DNA of 64,000 nt from Leifsonia sp. SCN 70-46 (GCA_001725325.1 MEFY01000002.1:1181559-1245558), one strand, 5' to 3'; shown: positions 39,146 through 49,188, counted from the first letter of the stretch. A program made the numbers and translations. The notes: generated by a model not told the origin, from the letters alone.

Positions 39146-39679
39146 CTACCGGGACTGGCTGGATGTGGGCAGTGCCCGTGCGCCCGTTCGCTCAGGGCTT
39201 GCGGCGAGCATCCTCGCGAGCCAGGCCGACGCGACGACGACCGCGAGGGCGATGCCCAGGGCGGGCGCCATGCCGGAGTACTCCGTGAAGAACCGGGGGA
39301 GCACGAAGCCCGCGGCGAGCGGGAACAGCACGGTGACGTAGCTGCGCGGCGGGCGGTGCCGCACGAGCAGCCAGCACAGGTACGGCACGGTGAACGTCCA
39401 CACCGACAGGGGCCCCGTGAGGAGGATCCACAGCTGCGCGCTCGCGGGCACGACCGCGACGAGGCGCCGCCAGCCGCTCGCGGGCATGATCGCCCAGCCC
39501 GTCGCGTGCGCGAGGGTGCCGATGAGCAGGAAGGGCAGGGTCCACGTGTTGGAGCCCTGCAGCTGGATGCCGCCCGCGACGATGAGGATGAGCCCGAACG
39601 CGTAGCGGTCGGAGTAGTGTCCCCAGCGCAGCGGGAGCGCCCGGGTCGGCTCGACCCAGCGGGGGCGCTCAGAGCCCAT
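39146..39679 (-). CDS. Multi-pass membrane protein of unknown function
   Basis: 177 residues, 5-6 helices (RYAFGLILIVAGGIQLQG, LPFLLIGTLAHATGWAIM, LCWLLVRHRPPRSYVTVLFP). I do not recognise a domain. The ATG at 39679 lies 11 nt inside the end of the upstream zinc-ribbon gene, so the two are coupled. Confidence 0.7.
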   Translation of the reverse strand: MGSERPRWVEPTRALPLRWGHYSDRYAFGLILIVAGGIQLQGSNTWTLPFLLIGTLAHATGWAIMPASGWRRLVAVVPASAQLWILLTGPLSVWTFTVPYLCWLLVRHRPPRSYVTVLFPLAAGFVLPRFFTEYSGMAPALGIALAVVVASAWLARMLAASPERTGARALPTSSQSR

Positions 39680-39989
39680 TGGCGAACCGCAGGAAGAGCA
39701 CGATCGCGACGGCGAGCCACACATAGCCGAGCGCCGTCGCGACGATCGCCATGGTCCTGCCGCGCTCGTGCGTCTCCTTGATCTGGCGCAGCGCGATGTG
39801 CCCGAACGCGATGGCGGGGATGCCGCCGATGCACGCGAGGATGAGCGCGATGATCGCGATGTGGTTCACGCGGGCGGGCGCCTCGGCCGCTGCCTCGACG
39901 ACGGCCGTGGGGGTCACGGCGGTGCCGCAGAACACGCAGAAGCGCCATTCGGGGCGGAGCTCCCCCGAGCACGTAGCGCACGTCGCCAT
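39669..39989 (-). CDS. Zinc-ribbon plus DUF4190-type membrane protein
   Basis: 106 residues. An N-terminal zinc ribbon with two CxxC pairs (CATC and CVFC) is followed by a two-helix DUF4190-like region (IIALILACIGGIPAIAFGHI and ALGYVWLAVAIVLFLRF) with the GHIALRQI turn. Its function is unknown. It overlaps the next membrane protein gene by 11 nt. Confidence 0.82.
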   Translation of the reverse strand: MATCATCSGELRPEWRFCVFCGTAVTPTAVVEAAAEAPARVNHIAIIALILACIGGIPAIAFGHIALRQIKETHERGRTMAIVATALGYVWLAVAIVLFLRFANGL

Positions 39990-40018
39990 GATCGAATCGT
40001 ACCGGCGGGATGACCGCC

Positions 40019-40024
40019 TAGCCT
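40019..40024 (+). promoter_or_regulatory. -10 hexamer TAGCCT for the GDPD gene
   Basis: TAGCCT, TGAGGC, then GTG 40031 (6-nt spacer). Confidence 0.6.
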
Positions 40025-40030
40025 TGAGGC

Positions 40031-41029
40031 GTGAGCATCCCCGCGCGTCCCCTCGTGATCGGCCATCGTGGAGCGTGCGGCTACCGCCCCGAGCACACGC
40101 GCGCCGCGTACGAGCTCGCGTTCGCCCTCGGGGCCGACGCCGTCGAGCCCGACATCGTCGCGACGCGGGACGGCGTGCTCGTGCTGCGGCACGAGAACGA
40201 GATCTCGGGCACGACCGACATCGCCGACCACGCCGAGCTCGCGCACCTGCGCACGACCAAGGTCGTCGACGGCCACGAGCTCACGGGCTGGTTCACGGAG
40301 GACCTCACGTGGGAGCAGGTCTCGACCCTCCGCGCGCGCGAGCGCCTGCCCGAGACGCGCACGGGCAGCGCGACGTTCGACGGCAGGTTCCCCATCCTGC
40401 GCCTGAGCGACCTGCGCGACATCGTCGACGAGCAGTCGGAGCGGCTCGGGCGCGAGCTCGTCATGGTCGCCGAGATCAAGCACGCCACGCACTTCGAGTC
40501 GGTGGGCCTCCCGCTCGACGAGCTCGTCGCCGCCGACCTCGCCGGCTGGGCGACCCCGCAGAACCTCGTCGTCGAGAGCTTCGAGCAGGGGGTGCTCGGC
40601 AGGGTGCGTGCGCGCGGCATCCCCGGCCGGTACATCTTCCTGCTCGAGGATGCGGGCGCGCCCGCCGACCTCGTCGCGCGCGACGGCGCCGCCGCCCGCA
40701 GCTACGCGGACCACCTGACGCCGGAGGGCCTCGCGCGCCTCGCCTCCGAGGTGGACGGCGTGAGCGTCGACAGGACCATGCTCGACCCCGGCCTCGTCGC
40801 GCGCGTGCACGCGGCCGGGCTCGTCGCCTTCACGTGGACGCTGCGCGCGGAGAACCGCTTCCTGCCGCGGGAGCTGTGGCGCGGCGGCGAGCCGCGCGAC
40901 TTCGGCGACTGGCTCACCGAGTTCCGCGGCATCCTCGCGACGGGCGTCGACGGCGTCTTCGCCGACCAGCCCGACCTCGTGCTCTCGGCGCTGGAGTCGG
41001 ACGCCCGCCGTAGACTCGACCAGCCATGA
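40031..41029 (+). CDS. Glycerophosphodiester phosphodiesterase
   Basis: 332 residues. Catalytic motifs are IGHRGACGYRPEHT near residue 10, EPDIVATRDG and RHENEISGTT. It hydrolyses glycerophosphodiesters to glycerol-3-phosphate and an alcohol. No signal peptide is visible, so it is cytoplasmic as read. The stop overlaps pcrA (ATGA), linking an apparently unrelated gene to the helicase. Confidence 0.93.
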   Translation: MSIPARPLVIGHRGACGYRPEHTRAAYELAFALGADAVEPDIVATRDGVLVLRHENEISGTTDIADHAELAHLRTTKVVDGHELTGWFTEDLTWEQVSTLRARERLPETRTGSATFDGRFPILRLSDLRDIVDEQSERLGRELVMVAEIKHATHFESVGLPLDELVAADLAGWATPQNLVVESFEQGVLGRVRARGIPGRYIFLLEDAGAPADLVARDGAAARSYADHLTPEGLARLASEVDGVSVDRTMLDPGLVARVHAAGLVAFTWTLRAENRFLPRELWRGGEPRDFGDWLTEFRGILATGVDGVFADQPDLVLSALESDARRRLDQP

Positions 41030-43389
41030 CCTTCGTGCTCGATCCGTTCGACAACCACACCGACCCCTCGCAGGGCGGCCGCATCGACGACGCGCTGCTC
41101 GAGGGCCTCAACCCGCAGCAGCGCGCGGCCGTCGAGTACCGCGGTCAGTCCCTGCTCATCGTCGCGGGCGCCGGCTCGGGCAAGACGAGCGTGCTCACGC
41201 GGCGCATCGCCGGCCTCCTGCAGACGCGCGAGGCGTGGCCGAGCCAGATCCTCGCGATCACCTTCACGAACAAGGCGGCGGCCGAGATGCGCGAGCGCGT
41301 GCGGTCGCTCGTGGGCGACGACGCGACCGACGGCATGTGGATCTCGACGTTCCACTCGGCGTGCACGCGCATCCTGCGCCGCCAGGCCGAGCACTTCGGC
41401 ATGAAGCAGGCGTTCACGATCTACGACACCGCAGACCAGCGGGCGCTGCTCAAGCGCATCATCAAGGAGCTCGACGCCGACACCGTGGGCTTCACGCCCG
41501 GCGGCGTCTCGTCGCGCATCTCGAAGCTCAAGAACGAGCTCACCGACATCGAGGCCTTCGCGCGCTCGGTGAACATGAACGACCCCAAGGAGGCGGGGTT
41601 CGTCGAGATCTACCGGCGCTACACCGCGGCCCTGCGCCGCGCGAACGCGCTCGACTTCGACGACATCATCGCCGAGACGGTCTACCTGTTCCGGGCGTTC
41701 CCGGATGTCGCGGCGCTCTACCAGCGCCGCTTCCGGCACGTGCTCGTCGACGAGTACCAGGACACCAACCACGCGCAGTACGCCCTCATCCGCGAGCTCG
41801 TGCGCGCGGTCGAGCCGCGCAACGTGCCCGCCGACACGCGCATGAGGCTCGACGCGAGCGGGGGCATCCCGGCCGCGTCGCTCACGGTCGTGGGCGACAG
41901 CGACCAGTCGATCTACGCGTTCCGCGGCGCCGACATCCGCAACATCACGGAGTTCGAGCGCGACTTCCCCAACTCGAAGGTCATCCTGCTCGAGCAGAAC
42001 TACCGGTCGACGCAGAACATCCTCGACGCCGCGAACGCCGTCATCTCCAACAACTTCGACCGCAAGGCGAAGAACCTGTTCACGACCGTCGGCGCGGGCA
42101 GCAAGATCATCGGCTACACGGGGTACTCGGGGCACGACGAGGCGCAGTTCGTCGCCGACGAGATCGACGTGCTGCGCAAGGCGGGGTCGAGCCTCAACGA
42201 CATCGCCGTGTTCGTGCGCACCAACTCGCAGACGCGACCGCTCGAGGAGATCTTCATCCGCTCGGCGATCCCGTACCGCATCCCCGGCGGCACCAAGTTC
42301 TACGAGCGCGCCGAGATCAAGGACGCGATGGCGTACCTCATCCAGGTCGCGAACCCCGACGACGACATGGCGCTGCGTCGCGTCATGAACGTGCCCAAGC
42401 GCGGAATCGGCCCCGCGACGGAGGCGGCGCTCCAGGCGCACGCGGACCGCATGGGGATGCCCCTGCGCGAGTCCCTCGTCGATGCCGCCCAGCTCGGCCT
42501 CGGGCCCAAGGTGACCGGGGCGATAGTCGAGCTCGGGGAGCTGCTCAACGAGCTCACCGCGGTGGCGGCGACGGCGGCGCCGCACGACATCCTCACGGAC
42601 ATCCTCACCAAGACCGGCTACTTCGCATCGCTCAAGAACAGCGGGGACGCCCAGGACGAGGCGCGCGCCGAGAACCTCGAGGAGCTCGTCTCGCAGACGA
42701 AGGAGTTCCGCACGGCGCAGCCCGACGGCACCCTCATCGACTTCCTCACCAACGTCGCGCTCTTCGCCGCGACCGACGAGATCGACGACGGCGACGGCAC
42801 GGTCTCGATCATGACCCTGCACACCGCGAAGGGCCTCGAGTACGACTCGGTGTTCCTCACGGGCGTGGAGGAGGATCTGCTACCGCACCGCATGTCGTCG
42901 AACGAGCCGGGCGGCCTCGCCGAGGAGCGGCGGCTGTTCTACGTGGGCATCACGCGCGCGCGCAAGCGGCTGTACCTGTCGCTCGCCGCGTCGCGCGCGA
43001 GCTTCGGCGAGGTCAACGTGTCGATGCCGAGCCGGTACCTGCAGGAGATCCCCGGCGAGCTCATCGAGTGGCGCCAGTCGGGCGGCGGCGGTGGATTCCG
43101 CGGCCAGGGCCAGCTGCGCCAGCGCGCCGCGCCCATGCGCGAGAGCTACGGCGCCCTGCCGCCGGCACCTCGCACGAAGACGGAGTGGACGAGCGCCGTC
43201 ACGGGCGCCGTGCGCGACAACGGCGACCTCACGCTCGAGGTGGGCGACCGCATCCGGCACACCGACTTCGGCGAGGGCAGGGTCACGGCCGTGACGGGCG
43301 AGGGCTCGAAGCGCGTCGCCGAGGTGCAGTTCGACACGGCGGGCCGCAAGCGCCTCCTCATCAAGATCGCGCCCATTGAGAAGCTCTGA
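41026..43389 (+). CDS. pcrA: ATP-dependent DNA helicase PcrA/UvrD
   Basis: 787-residue superfamily 1A helicase for repair and replication restart. Motifs are the Q-motif LNPQQRAAVEY, Walker A AGAGSGKTSVLTRRI, Ia TFTNKAAAEMRERV, II DEYQDTNHAQY, III GDSDQSIYAFRGAD, IV LEQNYRST, V TLHTAKGLEYDSVFL and VI VGITRARKRL. A Tudor-like end module (HTDFGEGRVTAV) follows, as in PcrA. TAGACT lies 9 nt before the ATG, so an internal promoter is possible. The 3' end overlaps the RNB gene by 14 nt. Confidence 0.97.
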   Translation: MTFVLDPFDNHTDPSQGGRIDDALLEGLNPQQRAAVEYRGQSLLIVAGAGSGKTSVLTRRIAGLLQTREAWPSQILAITFTNKAAAEMRERVRSLVGDDATDGMWISTFHSACTRILRRQAEHFGMKQAFTIYDTADQRALLKRIIKELDADTVGFTPGGVSSRISKLKNELTDIEAFARSVNMNDPKEAGFVEIYRRYTAALRRANALDFDDIIAETVYLFRAFPDVAALYQRRFRHVLVDEYQDTNHAQYALIRELVRAVEPRNVPADTRMRLDASGGIPAASLTVVGDSDQSIYAFRGADIRNITEFERDFPNSKVILLEQNYRSTQNILDAANAVISNNFDRKAKNLFTTVGAGSKIIGYTGYSGHDEAQFVADEIDVLRKAGSSLNDIAVFVRTNSQTRPLEEIFIRSAIPYRIPGGTKFYERAEIKDAMAYLIQVANPDDDMALRRVMNVPKRGIGPATEAALQAHADRMGMPLRESLVDAAQLGLGPKVTGAIVELGELLNELTAVAATAAPHDILTDILTKTGYFASLKNSGDAQDEARAENLEELVSQTKEFRTAQPDGTLIDFLTNVALFAATDEIDDGDGTVSIMTLHTAKGLEYDSVFLTGVEEDLLPHRMSSNEPGGLAEERRLFYVGITRARKRLYLSLAASRASFGEVNVSMPSRYLQEIPGELIEWRQSGGGGGFRGQGQLRQRAAPMRESYGALPPAPRTKTEWTSAVTGAVRDNGDLTLEVGDRIRHTDFGEGRVTAVTGEGSKRVAEVQFDTAGRKRLLIKIAPIEKL

Positions 43390-44845
43390 CCCGTCGGCCG
43401 TCGAGCCCGCCGAGGCGCGGCGCGAGCGGCTCATCGTCCCGCGCGTCTCGAACCCCACCGAGCTGCTCGCGGCCACGCTGCGCCAGATCCGGGAGGACCT
43501 GAACCTCCCCGAGTCGTTCCCGCCCGCGGTCGAGGCTGAGGCCGAGGAGGCCGTCGAGGGCGTCGAGCTGCCTGACGCCGACCAGACCGACATCCCGTTC
43601 GTGACGATCGACCCCGAGGGCGCGACCGACCTCGACCAGGCGCTGCACCTCGAGCGGGCGGGCCAGGGCTACCGGGTCCGCTACGCGATCGCGGATGTGC
43701 CGGCCTTCGTCGCGCCCGGCGGCGAGGTCGACACCGAGGCCCGGGAGCGCGGGCAGACGCTGTACGCGCCGGACGGCCGCATCCCCCTGCACCCGACCGC
43801 CATCAGCGAGCATGCCGCGTCGCTGCTCGAGGGGCAGGTGCGCGGCGCCTTCGTGTGGACGTTCGAGCTCGACGCCGACGGCGACGTCACGTCGACGGCC
43901 CTCGAGCGGGCCCGCGTGCGCTCGCGGCACCAGCTCTCGTACGCCGAGGTGCAGGGGCAGCTCGACGGCGGCACGGCCTCCGAGAGCCTGCGCCTGCTGC
44001 GCGAGGTGGGGATGAAGCGCGCCGACCTCGAGCGGCGCCGCGGCGGCGCCTCGCTCAACCGTCCGGACGAGGAGGTCGAGTTCCGCGGCGGGCGCTACGA
44101 GCTCGTGCGCCGCAGTCCGCTGCCGGTGGAGGAGTGGAACGCCCAGATGTCGCTCATGACGGGCATGGCTGCCGCGAAGGCGATGCTCGACGGCGGGGTG
44201 GGCATCCTGCGCACGATGCCGGCACCGTTCGACGACACGCTCGAGCACTTCCGCACGCAGGTCGGCGCGCTGGGCTGTCCGTGGCCGCGCGAGCAGCCGT
44301 ACGGGGAGTATCTGCGCGGCCTCGACCGCGACACCGCGGCGGGCCTCGCCGCCATCCATGCTGCCGCGTCGCTGTTCCGTGGTGCCGGCTACACGGCATT
44401 CGACGGCGAGCTGCCGGAGAGCACGACGCAGGCCGCGGTCGCCGCGCCGTACGCGCACGCGACGGCGCCGCTGCGGCGGCTCGTCGACAGGTTCGTGCTC
44501 GTGACGTGCGAGGCGCTGCTCAACGGCAGGCCCGTGCCTGGGTGGGTGCGCGAGGCGCTCCCGGCCCTCCCCAAGATCATGGGCAGGTCGGATGGCGTCG
44601 CGTCGCGCCTCGAGCACGCGTCGGTGGACGCGATCGAGGCCGCGCTGCTCTCCGCCCGCGTCGGGGAGACCTTCGACGCCGTCGTCATCTCGGCGAAGGA
44701 GTCGGGCGGCGTCATCCAGCTCACCGACCCCGTCGTGACGGCGGCCATCGAGGGCGCGGTGACGGCGGGGGAGTCCGTGCGCGCCATCCTCGTGACCGCG
44801 GACATCGCCACGGGCACGACGCTGTTCCGCGTCGCGGGGGCCTAG
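43376..44845 (+). CDS. RNB-domain exoribonuclease (RNase II/R-like)
   Basis: 489 residues with an RNB catalytic domain but without separate cold-shock domains. The metal-binding loop reads DPEGATDLDQAL, giving three of the four Asp of RNase II (the fourth is Gln). The C-terminal YAHATAPLRRLVDRFV segment carries the conserved Arg pair. It likely degrades RNA 3' to 5'. The TTG at 43376 lies inside pcrA; no better start is evident before the conserved region, so the exact N-terminus is uncertain. The stop shares CTAG with the convergent MFS gene. Confidence 0.88.
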   Translation: MRSSDPSAVEPAEARRERLIVPRVSNPTELLAATLRQIREDLNLPESFPPAVEAEAEEAVEGVELPDADQTDIPFVTIDPEGATDLDQALHLERAGQGYRVRYAIADVPAFVAPGGEVDTEARERGQTLYAPDGRIPLHPTAISEHAASLLEGQVRGAFVWTFELDADGDVTSTALERARVRSRHQLSYAEVQGQLDGGTASESLRLLREVGMKRADLERRRGGASLNRPDEEVEFRGGRYELVRRSPLPVEEWNAQMSLMTGMAAAKAMLDGGVGILRTMPAPFDDTLEHFRTQVGALGCPWPREQPYGEYLRGLDRDTAAGLAAIHAAASLFRGAGYTAFDGELPESTTQAAVAAPYAHATAPLRRLVDRFVLVTCEALLNGRPVPGWVREALPALPKIMGRSDGVASRLEHASVDAIEAALLSARVGETFDAVVISAKESGGVIQLTDPVVTAAIEGAVTAGESVRAILVTADIATGTTLFRVAGA

Positions 44846-46095
44846 CCCAGCGGGTCGGGCAGCACGGGCTCGGCGGGGCCAGCATCCCGCTGCCGGCGCA
44901 CGAGCACGACGATGAAGAGCGCGACCGCGATGAGCAGGAGCAGCCCCGCGTCGATCGCGATGGCCCCCGCGGGCCCCACGAGGCTGCCGAGCAGCCCCAC
45001 GACGACGCCGCTGCCGACGCGCAGGCCCGTGCCGACCATGCTGAACGCGCCGAGGAAGCGGCCGCGGCGGTCTCCGGGCGCGCCGAGCTGCACGACGGTC
45101 TGCGACGTCGAGGCCGACACGAGGTTGCCGGCGCCGGCGAGCACGAGCATCGCCACCGACAGCACGAGGTTGTGCGAGAAGGCGAACACGACGAGGCTCG
45201 CCGCGAACACCCCCGTGCTCACGATGGCGAGGCGCGTGCCGGCGCGGATGCGGCCGATCCCCTCGAGGGCGAGGCCCGCGACGATGGCGCCGAGCGACAT
45301 CGCCGTCACGAGCGCGCTGTAGCCGAGGCCCTCGCTCGCGCCGAGCATCTCGCCGAAGTCGGGGAGCAGCGGCAGCAGGGTCGTGCCGATGAGGAGGCCG
45401 ACGGCGCCCTGCAGCACGAAGATGACGAGGATGGCCGGGAACCGCGGTATCTCGGCGAGCACCCCGAACATCGCGCGCAGCCCGAGCCGCACGCCCGTCG
45501 CCGCGCCGCGGCGCTCGTGGCCGTCGAAGGGCACGATCCACAGGTAGATGATGAACGGCAGGAAGAACACGACGTTCACGAACATGGCGATCGCGGGCCC
45601 GACGGTGAAGAGCAGCGCCGCGCCCATGAGCGGCCCGACGAACTGGCCGAGGTTCATGCCCGTCGCCATGAGGCGCACGGCGCTCGGCAGGTCCTTCTCG
45701 CCCACGATGTCGTAGAGCATCATCTGGTCGGCCGGACCCCACAGCGCCGAGGCGAAGCCGTGGATGAGCAGCAGGAGCACGCAGATCCAGGGCTGCAGGG
45801 CGCCGAGCGCGATGAAGATGCCCCAGCTCAGCGACGCGAGGATGAAGAGCGACATGCCGACCTGCACGATGCGCCGGTTGTCGAACCGGTCGGCGAGGCT
45901 GCCGAAGAACACGCCGAACAGCAGGTGCGGCAGCCAGTGGCTGACGACCGCGAACCCCGCGAGCAGCGGCGAGTGGAACAGCTGCCACATGACGTAGTAC
46001 GTGATGGCGTGCTCGACGTGGTCGCCGGTCATCCCGAGGCTTCCGCCCGTCAGGTAGCCCTTGTACCAGCGTGCGCGGAGCGCGGCGAACCTCAC
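44842..46095 (-). CDS. MFS transporter
   Basis: 417 residues, about 12 helices. The A-motif-like loop GSLADRFDNRRIVQVG between helices 2 and 3 is intact. It belongs to the enterobactin-exporter/DHA3-like MFS group with a short central loop. The substrate is unknown. The GTG start overlaps the stop of the MpaB-like gene (GTGA). Confidence 0.9.
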   Translation of the reverse strand: MRFAALRARWYKGYLTGGSLGMTGDHVEHAITYYVMWQLFHSPLLAGFAVVSHWLPHLLFGVFFGSLADRFDNRRIVQVGMSLFILASLSWGIFIALGALQPWICVLLLLIHGFASALWGPADQMMLYDIVGEKDLPSAVRLMATGMNLGQFVGPLMGAALLFTVGPAIAMFVNVVFFLPFIIYLWIVPFDGHERRGAATGVRLGLRAMFGVLAEIPRFPAILVIFVLQGAVGLLIGTTLLPLLPDFGEMLGASEGLGYSALVTAMSLGAIVAGLALEGIGRIRAGTRLAIVSTGVFAASLVVFAFSHNLVLSVAMLVLAGAGNLVSASTSQTVVQLGAPGDRRGRFLGAFSMVGTGLRVGSGVVVGLLGSLVGPAGAIAIDAGLLLLIAVALFIVVLVRRQRDAGPAEPVLPDPLG

Positions 46096-46826
46096 CGGGC
46101 AAGCCTACGGAACGACCGCAGGTACCTCCGCATGGGCGCCGTCCGCACGGCGAGGGGCAGGCGCGGGTAGACGGTGCGCAGCACGCGCACGAGCCGTGCG
46201 TACCGCCGTTCGTCGAGCTCGAGGCCGTAGGCGGCGCGCAGCCCGGGGTCGAGCAGCCCCGCGGTGACGAGCCGCACGGTCGGCATGAGCGCGCGTATCC
46301 ACAGCGGACCGCGGCGGGGATGCAGCAGCGCCCGAGCCACGTCGCGCGCCTCGTCGCCCACGTCCAGGGCCGCAGAGCTCCAGTACTCCGCGAACTCTGC
46401 ACGGCTGGCGGGCCAGCTCGCCCGCGGGACGCCGAGCGCCGTCGCGACGACCGCGAACTCGGCGAGGAGGGCCTCGGCATCCTCGCCGCCGAGCGGCGGG
46501 TGGACGAGCTCGCGGGCCCGCATCGCCGACTCGTAGAGCGTCGCCGCGACCCACACCTGCAGGGCCGTGTCGTTCGCCCCCTCGACGGGCGCGTGGGCGC
46601 GACCCACGTCGCGCGCGACGGCGCGGGCCTCGTCGGGGGTGCCGAACACCGTGACCGTGAGGTAGGTGAGGGTGCCGTTGAGCCGGTCGAGCGGTCGCTC
46701 GGCGAAGTCGCTGTGGCGCGCGACCCCGTGCGCGACCCCCGGCGAGGCGAGCTGCAGGAGCAGGGCGTGACCGCCGCCCGCGAGCAGGATGGCGTCGGCC
46801 GCGACATCCCGGATCCCCAGCGTCAT
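46092..46826 (-). CDS. MpaB-family (DUF2236) oxygenase-like protein
   Basis: 244 residues with family features: LLAGGGHALLLQLASPGVAHGV near the N-terminus, then RLNGTLTYLTVTVFGTPDEA, and Arg/His positions thought to bind haem in the rubber-oxygenase-like family. The ATG at 46826 has GACAAT 6 nt upstream. It is cotranscribed with the MFS transporter, suggesting that the pair modifies and exports, or resists, a hydrophobic compound; that is inference. Confidence 0.85.
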   Translation of the reverse strand: MTLGIRDVAADAILLAGGGHALLLQLASPGVAHGVARHSDFAERPLDRLNGTLTYLTVTVFGTPDEARAVARDVGRAHAPVEGANDTALQVWVAATLYESAMRARELVHPPLGGEDAEALLAEFAVVATALGVPRASWPASRAEFAEYWSSAALDVGDEARDVARALLHPRRGPLWIRALMPTVRLVTAGLLDPGLRAAYGLELDERRYARLVRVLRTVYPRLPLAVRTAPMRRYLRSFRRLAR

Positions 46827-46832
46827 GCCCCC

Positions 46833-46838
46833 ATTGTC
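46833..46838 (-). promoter_or_regulatory. -10 hexamer GACAAT for the MpaB-MFS operon
   Basis: GACAAT on the minus strand, then a 6-nt spacer and ATG 46826. The first base departs from TANNNT. Confidence 0.45.
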
Positions 46839-46905
46839 GCGCGCCGTCGCGGGGGTCGGCTCCGCTCCGGCGCTGGCTGTCGAGACGACCCTTCCCCCGC
46901 CTGCG

Positions 46906-46962
46906 CTTGACCAACGCCATACATTCGTGAACGTTCCTGACAAATGTACGGAGTTGGGCAAG
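46906..46962 (-). repeat. 57-bp palindromic dispersed element, copy 2
   Basis: On the minus strand it begins CTTGCCCAACTCCGTACATT and aligns over its full length with copy 1 at 38033-38089 (48 of 57 identical). The arms pair at 17 of 21 positions, so it is more decayed. It lies in the 292-nt gap between the MpaB-like gene and sucC. Confidence 0.88.
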
Positions 46963-47065
46963 CCTGCGGGGGCAGACGGCGTTCGGCGAGGCGTGCGCCC
47001 GAAAGAACTCCGGAAGTTAACCGGGCCGACGCCGCCCCTCGGACGAAGCCGCAGGTTTGGGCGAG

Positions 47066-47113
47066 TAGAGTGCTCTGTGGTCAAAGTGTCTTGACGTCGA
47101 GTTAGTTTTGGAG
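47066..47113 (+). promoter_or_regulatory. sucC promoter -10 and ribosome binding site
   Basis: TAGAGT (47066-47071) is the best -10 candidate; no clear -35 is seen at normal spacing. GGAG (47110-47113) lies 5 nt before GTG 47119. This gives a leader of about 40 nt, unlike the leaderless genes around it. Confidence 0.5.
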
Positions 47114-47118
47114 CGCAC

Positions 47119-48282
47119 GTGGATCTTTTCGAGTACCAGGCCCGGGATCTTTTCGAGTCCTACGGAGTGCCAGTACTTGCCGGCATCGTCGCCGACACCC
47201 CGGCTGAGGCGAAGGCCGCGGCGGAGAAGATCGGCGGCACCGTCGTCGTGAAGGCGCAGGTCAAGGCCGGCGGCCGTGGCAAGGCGGGCGGCGTCAAGGT
47301 CGTGCACAACGGCGACGACGCGGCGACCGCGGCCGAGGCCATCCTCAAGCTCACCATCAAGGGCCTTCCCGTCAACCGGGTCATGGTCGCCCAGGGCGCG
47401 AAGATCGCGCAGGAGTTCTACTTCTCCGTGCTGCTCGACCGGGCCAACCGCTCGTACCTCTCGCTGTGCAGCGTCGAGGGCGGCATGGAGATCGAGGAGC
47501 TCGCGGTCGAGCGCCCCGAGGCCCTCGCCAAGATCGAGGTCGACCCGATCGCGGGCGTCGACCTCGCCAAGGCCACCGAGATCGCGAAGGCCGGCGGCTT
47601 CCCCGCCGAGCTCGTCGAGAAGGTCGCCCCCGTTCTCGTGAAGCTCTACGAGGTGTACGCCAAGGAGGACGCGACGCTCGTCGAGGTCAACCCCCTCGTG
47701 CTCACCGAGGACGGCCAGATCCTCGCCCTCGACGGCAAGGTCACGCTCGACGAGAACGCGGCGTTCCGCCACCCGAACCACGAGGCGCTCGAGGACAAGG
47801 CCGCGGCCGACCCCCTCGAGGCGAAGGCCAAGGCCAACGACCTCAACTACGTGAAGCTCGACGGCGAGGTCGGCATCATCGGCAACGGCGCGGGCCTCGT
47901 CATGTCGACGCTCGACGTCGTGAGCTACGCGGGCGAGCGCCACGGCAACGTGAAGCCGGCCAACTTCCTCGACATCGGCGGCGGCGCCTCGGCGGAGGTC
48001 ATGGCCAACGGCCTCGACGTCATCCTCGGCGACCCGCAGGTCAAGAGCGTGTTCGTGAACGTCTTCGGCGGCATCACGGCGTGCGACGCCGTGGCCAACG
48101 GCATCGTCAAGGCCCTCGAGATCCTCGGGGATGCGGCGACGAAGCCGCTCGTCGTGCGCCTCGACGGCAACAAGGTCGAGGAGGGCCGCGCCATCCTGCG
48201 GGCCGCGAACAACCCGCTGGTCACGCTGGCGGACACCATGGACGAGGGCGCCGACAAGGCCGCCGAGCTGGCGAACGCGTAA
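47119..48282 (+). CDS. sucC: Succinyl-CoA synthetase (ADP-forming) beta subunit
   Basis: 387 residues, TCA cycle. It has an ATP-grasp domain at the N-terminus ([35 protein letters not shown]) and a C-terminal CoA-ligase domain with [13 protein letters not shown] and [13 protein letters not shown]. The GTG start has a ribosome site at 5 nt. sucD follows after 15 nt. Confidence 0.98.
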   Translation: MDLFEYQARDLFESYGVPVLAGIVADTPAEAKAAAEKIGGTVVVKAQVKAGGRGKAGGVKVVHNGDDAATAAEAILKLTIKGLPVNRVMVAQGAKIAQEFYFSVLLDRANRSYLSLCSVEGGMEIEELAVERPEALAKIEVDPIAGVDLAKATEIAKAGGFPAELVEKVAPVLVKLYEVYAKEDATLVEVNPLVLTEDGQILALDGKVTLDENAAFRHPNHEALEDKAAADPLEAKAKANDLNYVKLDGEVGIIGNGAGLVMSTLDVVSYAGERHGNVKPANFLDIGGGASAEVMANGLDVILGDPQVKSVFVNVFGGITACDAVANGIVKALEILGDAATKPLVVRLDGNKVEEGRAILRAANNPLVTLADTMDEGADKAAELANA

Positions 48283-48297
48283 GGGAACAGAACACCA

Positions 48298-49188
48298 ATG
48301 TCGATCTTCCTCAACAAGGACTCCAAGGTCATCGTCCAGGGCATCACGGGCGGCGAGGGCACCAAGCACACGGCGCTCATGCTCAAGGCCGGCACGCAGG
48401 TCGTGGGCGGCGTCAACGCCCGCAAGGCCGGCACGACGGTCGAGCACGAGGGCGGCGTCGTCCTGCCCGTCTTCGGCACCGTCTCCGACGCCATCGCCCA
48501 GACCGGCGCCGACGTCTCCATCGTCTTCGTGCCCCCGGCCTTCGCCAAGGACGCGGTGGTCGAGGCCATCGAGGCCGAGATCCCGCTCGTCGTGGTGATC
48601 ACCGAGGGCATCCCCGTGCAGGACTCCGCGGAGTTCTGGGCGCTCGCCAAGGCCAAGGGCGGCAAGACCCAGATCATCGGACCGAACTGCCCCGGCATCA
48701 TCACGCCCGGCGAGTCGCTCGTGGGCATCACGCCCGCGACCATCACGGGCAAGGGACCCATCGGCCTCGTGTCGAAGTCGGGCACCCTGACCTACCAGAT
48801 GATGTACGAGCTGCGCGACCTGGGCTTCTCGACCGCGATCGGCATCGGCGGCGACCCCATCATCGGCACCACCCACATCGACGCGCTTCGCGCCTTCCAG
48901 GACGACCCCGAGACCGAGGCGATCGTCATGATCGGCGAGATCGGCGGTGACGCCGAGGAGCGCGCCGCCGACTTCATCCGCGAGTACGTCACGAAGCCCG
49001 TCGTGGGCTACGTCGCGGGCTTCACGGCGCCCGAGGGCAAGACCATGGGCCACGCGGGCGCGATCGTCTCCGCCGGCGCGGGCACGGCCCAGGGCAAGAA
49101 GGAGGCCCTCGAGGCCGCCGGGGTCAAGGTCGGCAAGACGCCGAGCGAGACGGCGGCGCTCATGCGTGAGGTGCTCGCCGCCCGGTAG
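48298..49188 (+). CDS. sucD: Succinyl-CoA synthetase alpha subunit
   Basis: 296 residues. The N-terminal CoA-binding fold has [12 protein letters not shown] and GGVNARKAG. The phosphorylated active-site histidine is in [14 protein letters not shown] near the C-terminus, and the [11 protein letters not shown] motif is intact. It forms the TCA-cycle enzyme with SucC. Confidence 0.98.
   Translation: MSIFLNKDSKVIVQGITGGEGTKHTALMLKAGTQVVGGVNARKAGTTVEHEGGVVLPVFGTVSDAIAQTGADVSIVFVPPAFAKDAVVEAIEAEIPLVVVITEGIPVQDSAEFWALAKAKGGKTQIIGPNCPGIITPGESLVGITPATITGKGPIGLVSKSGTLTYQMMYELRDLGFSTAIGIGGDPIIGTTHIDALRAFQDDPETEAIVMIGEIGGDAEERAADFIREYVTKPVVGYVAGFTAPEGKTMGHAGAIVSAGAGTAQGKKEALEAAGVKVGKTPSETAALMREVLAAR

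Noticed and set aside
43361..46807. Very long open frames antisense to known genes (also about 14226-16976, 25359-28982, 36212-38899, 47017-50631, 59476-62484)
   Set aside because: At this GC content, frames opposite real genes stay open. Their translations are Arg/Ala/Gly/His-rich with no domain, and the sense strand has clear families.
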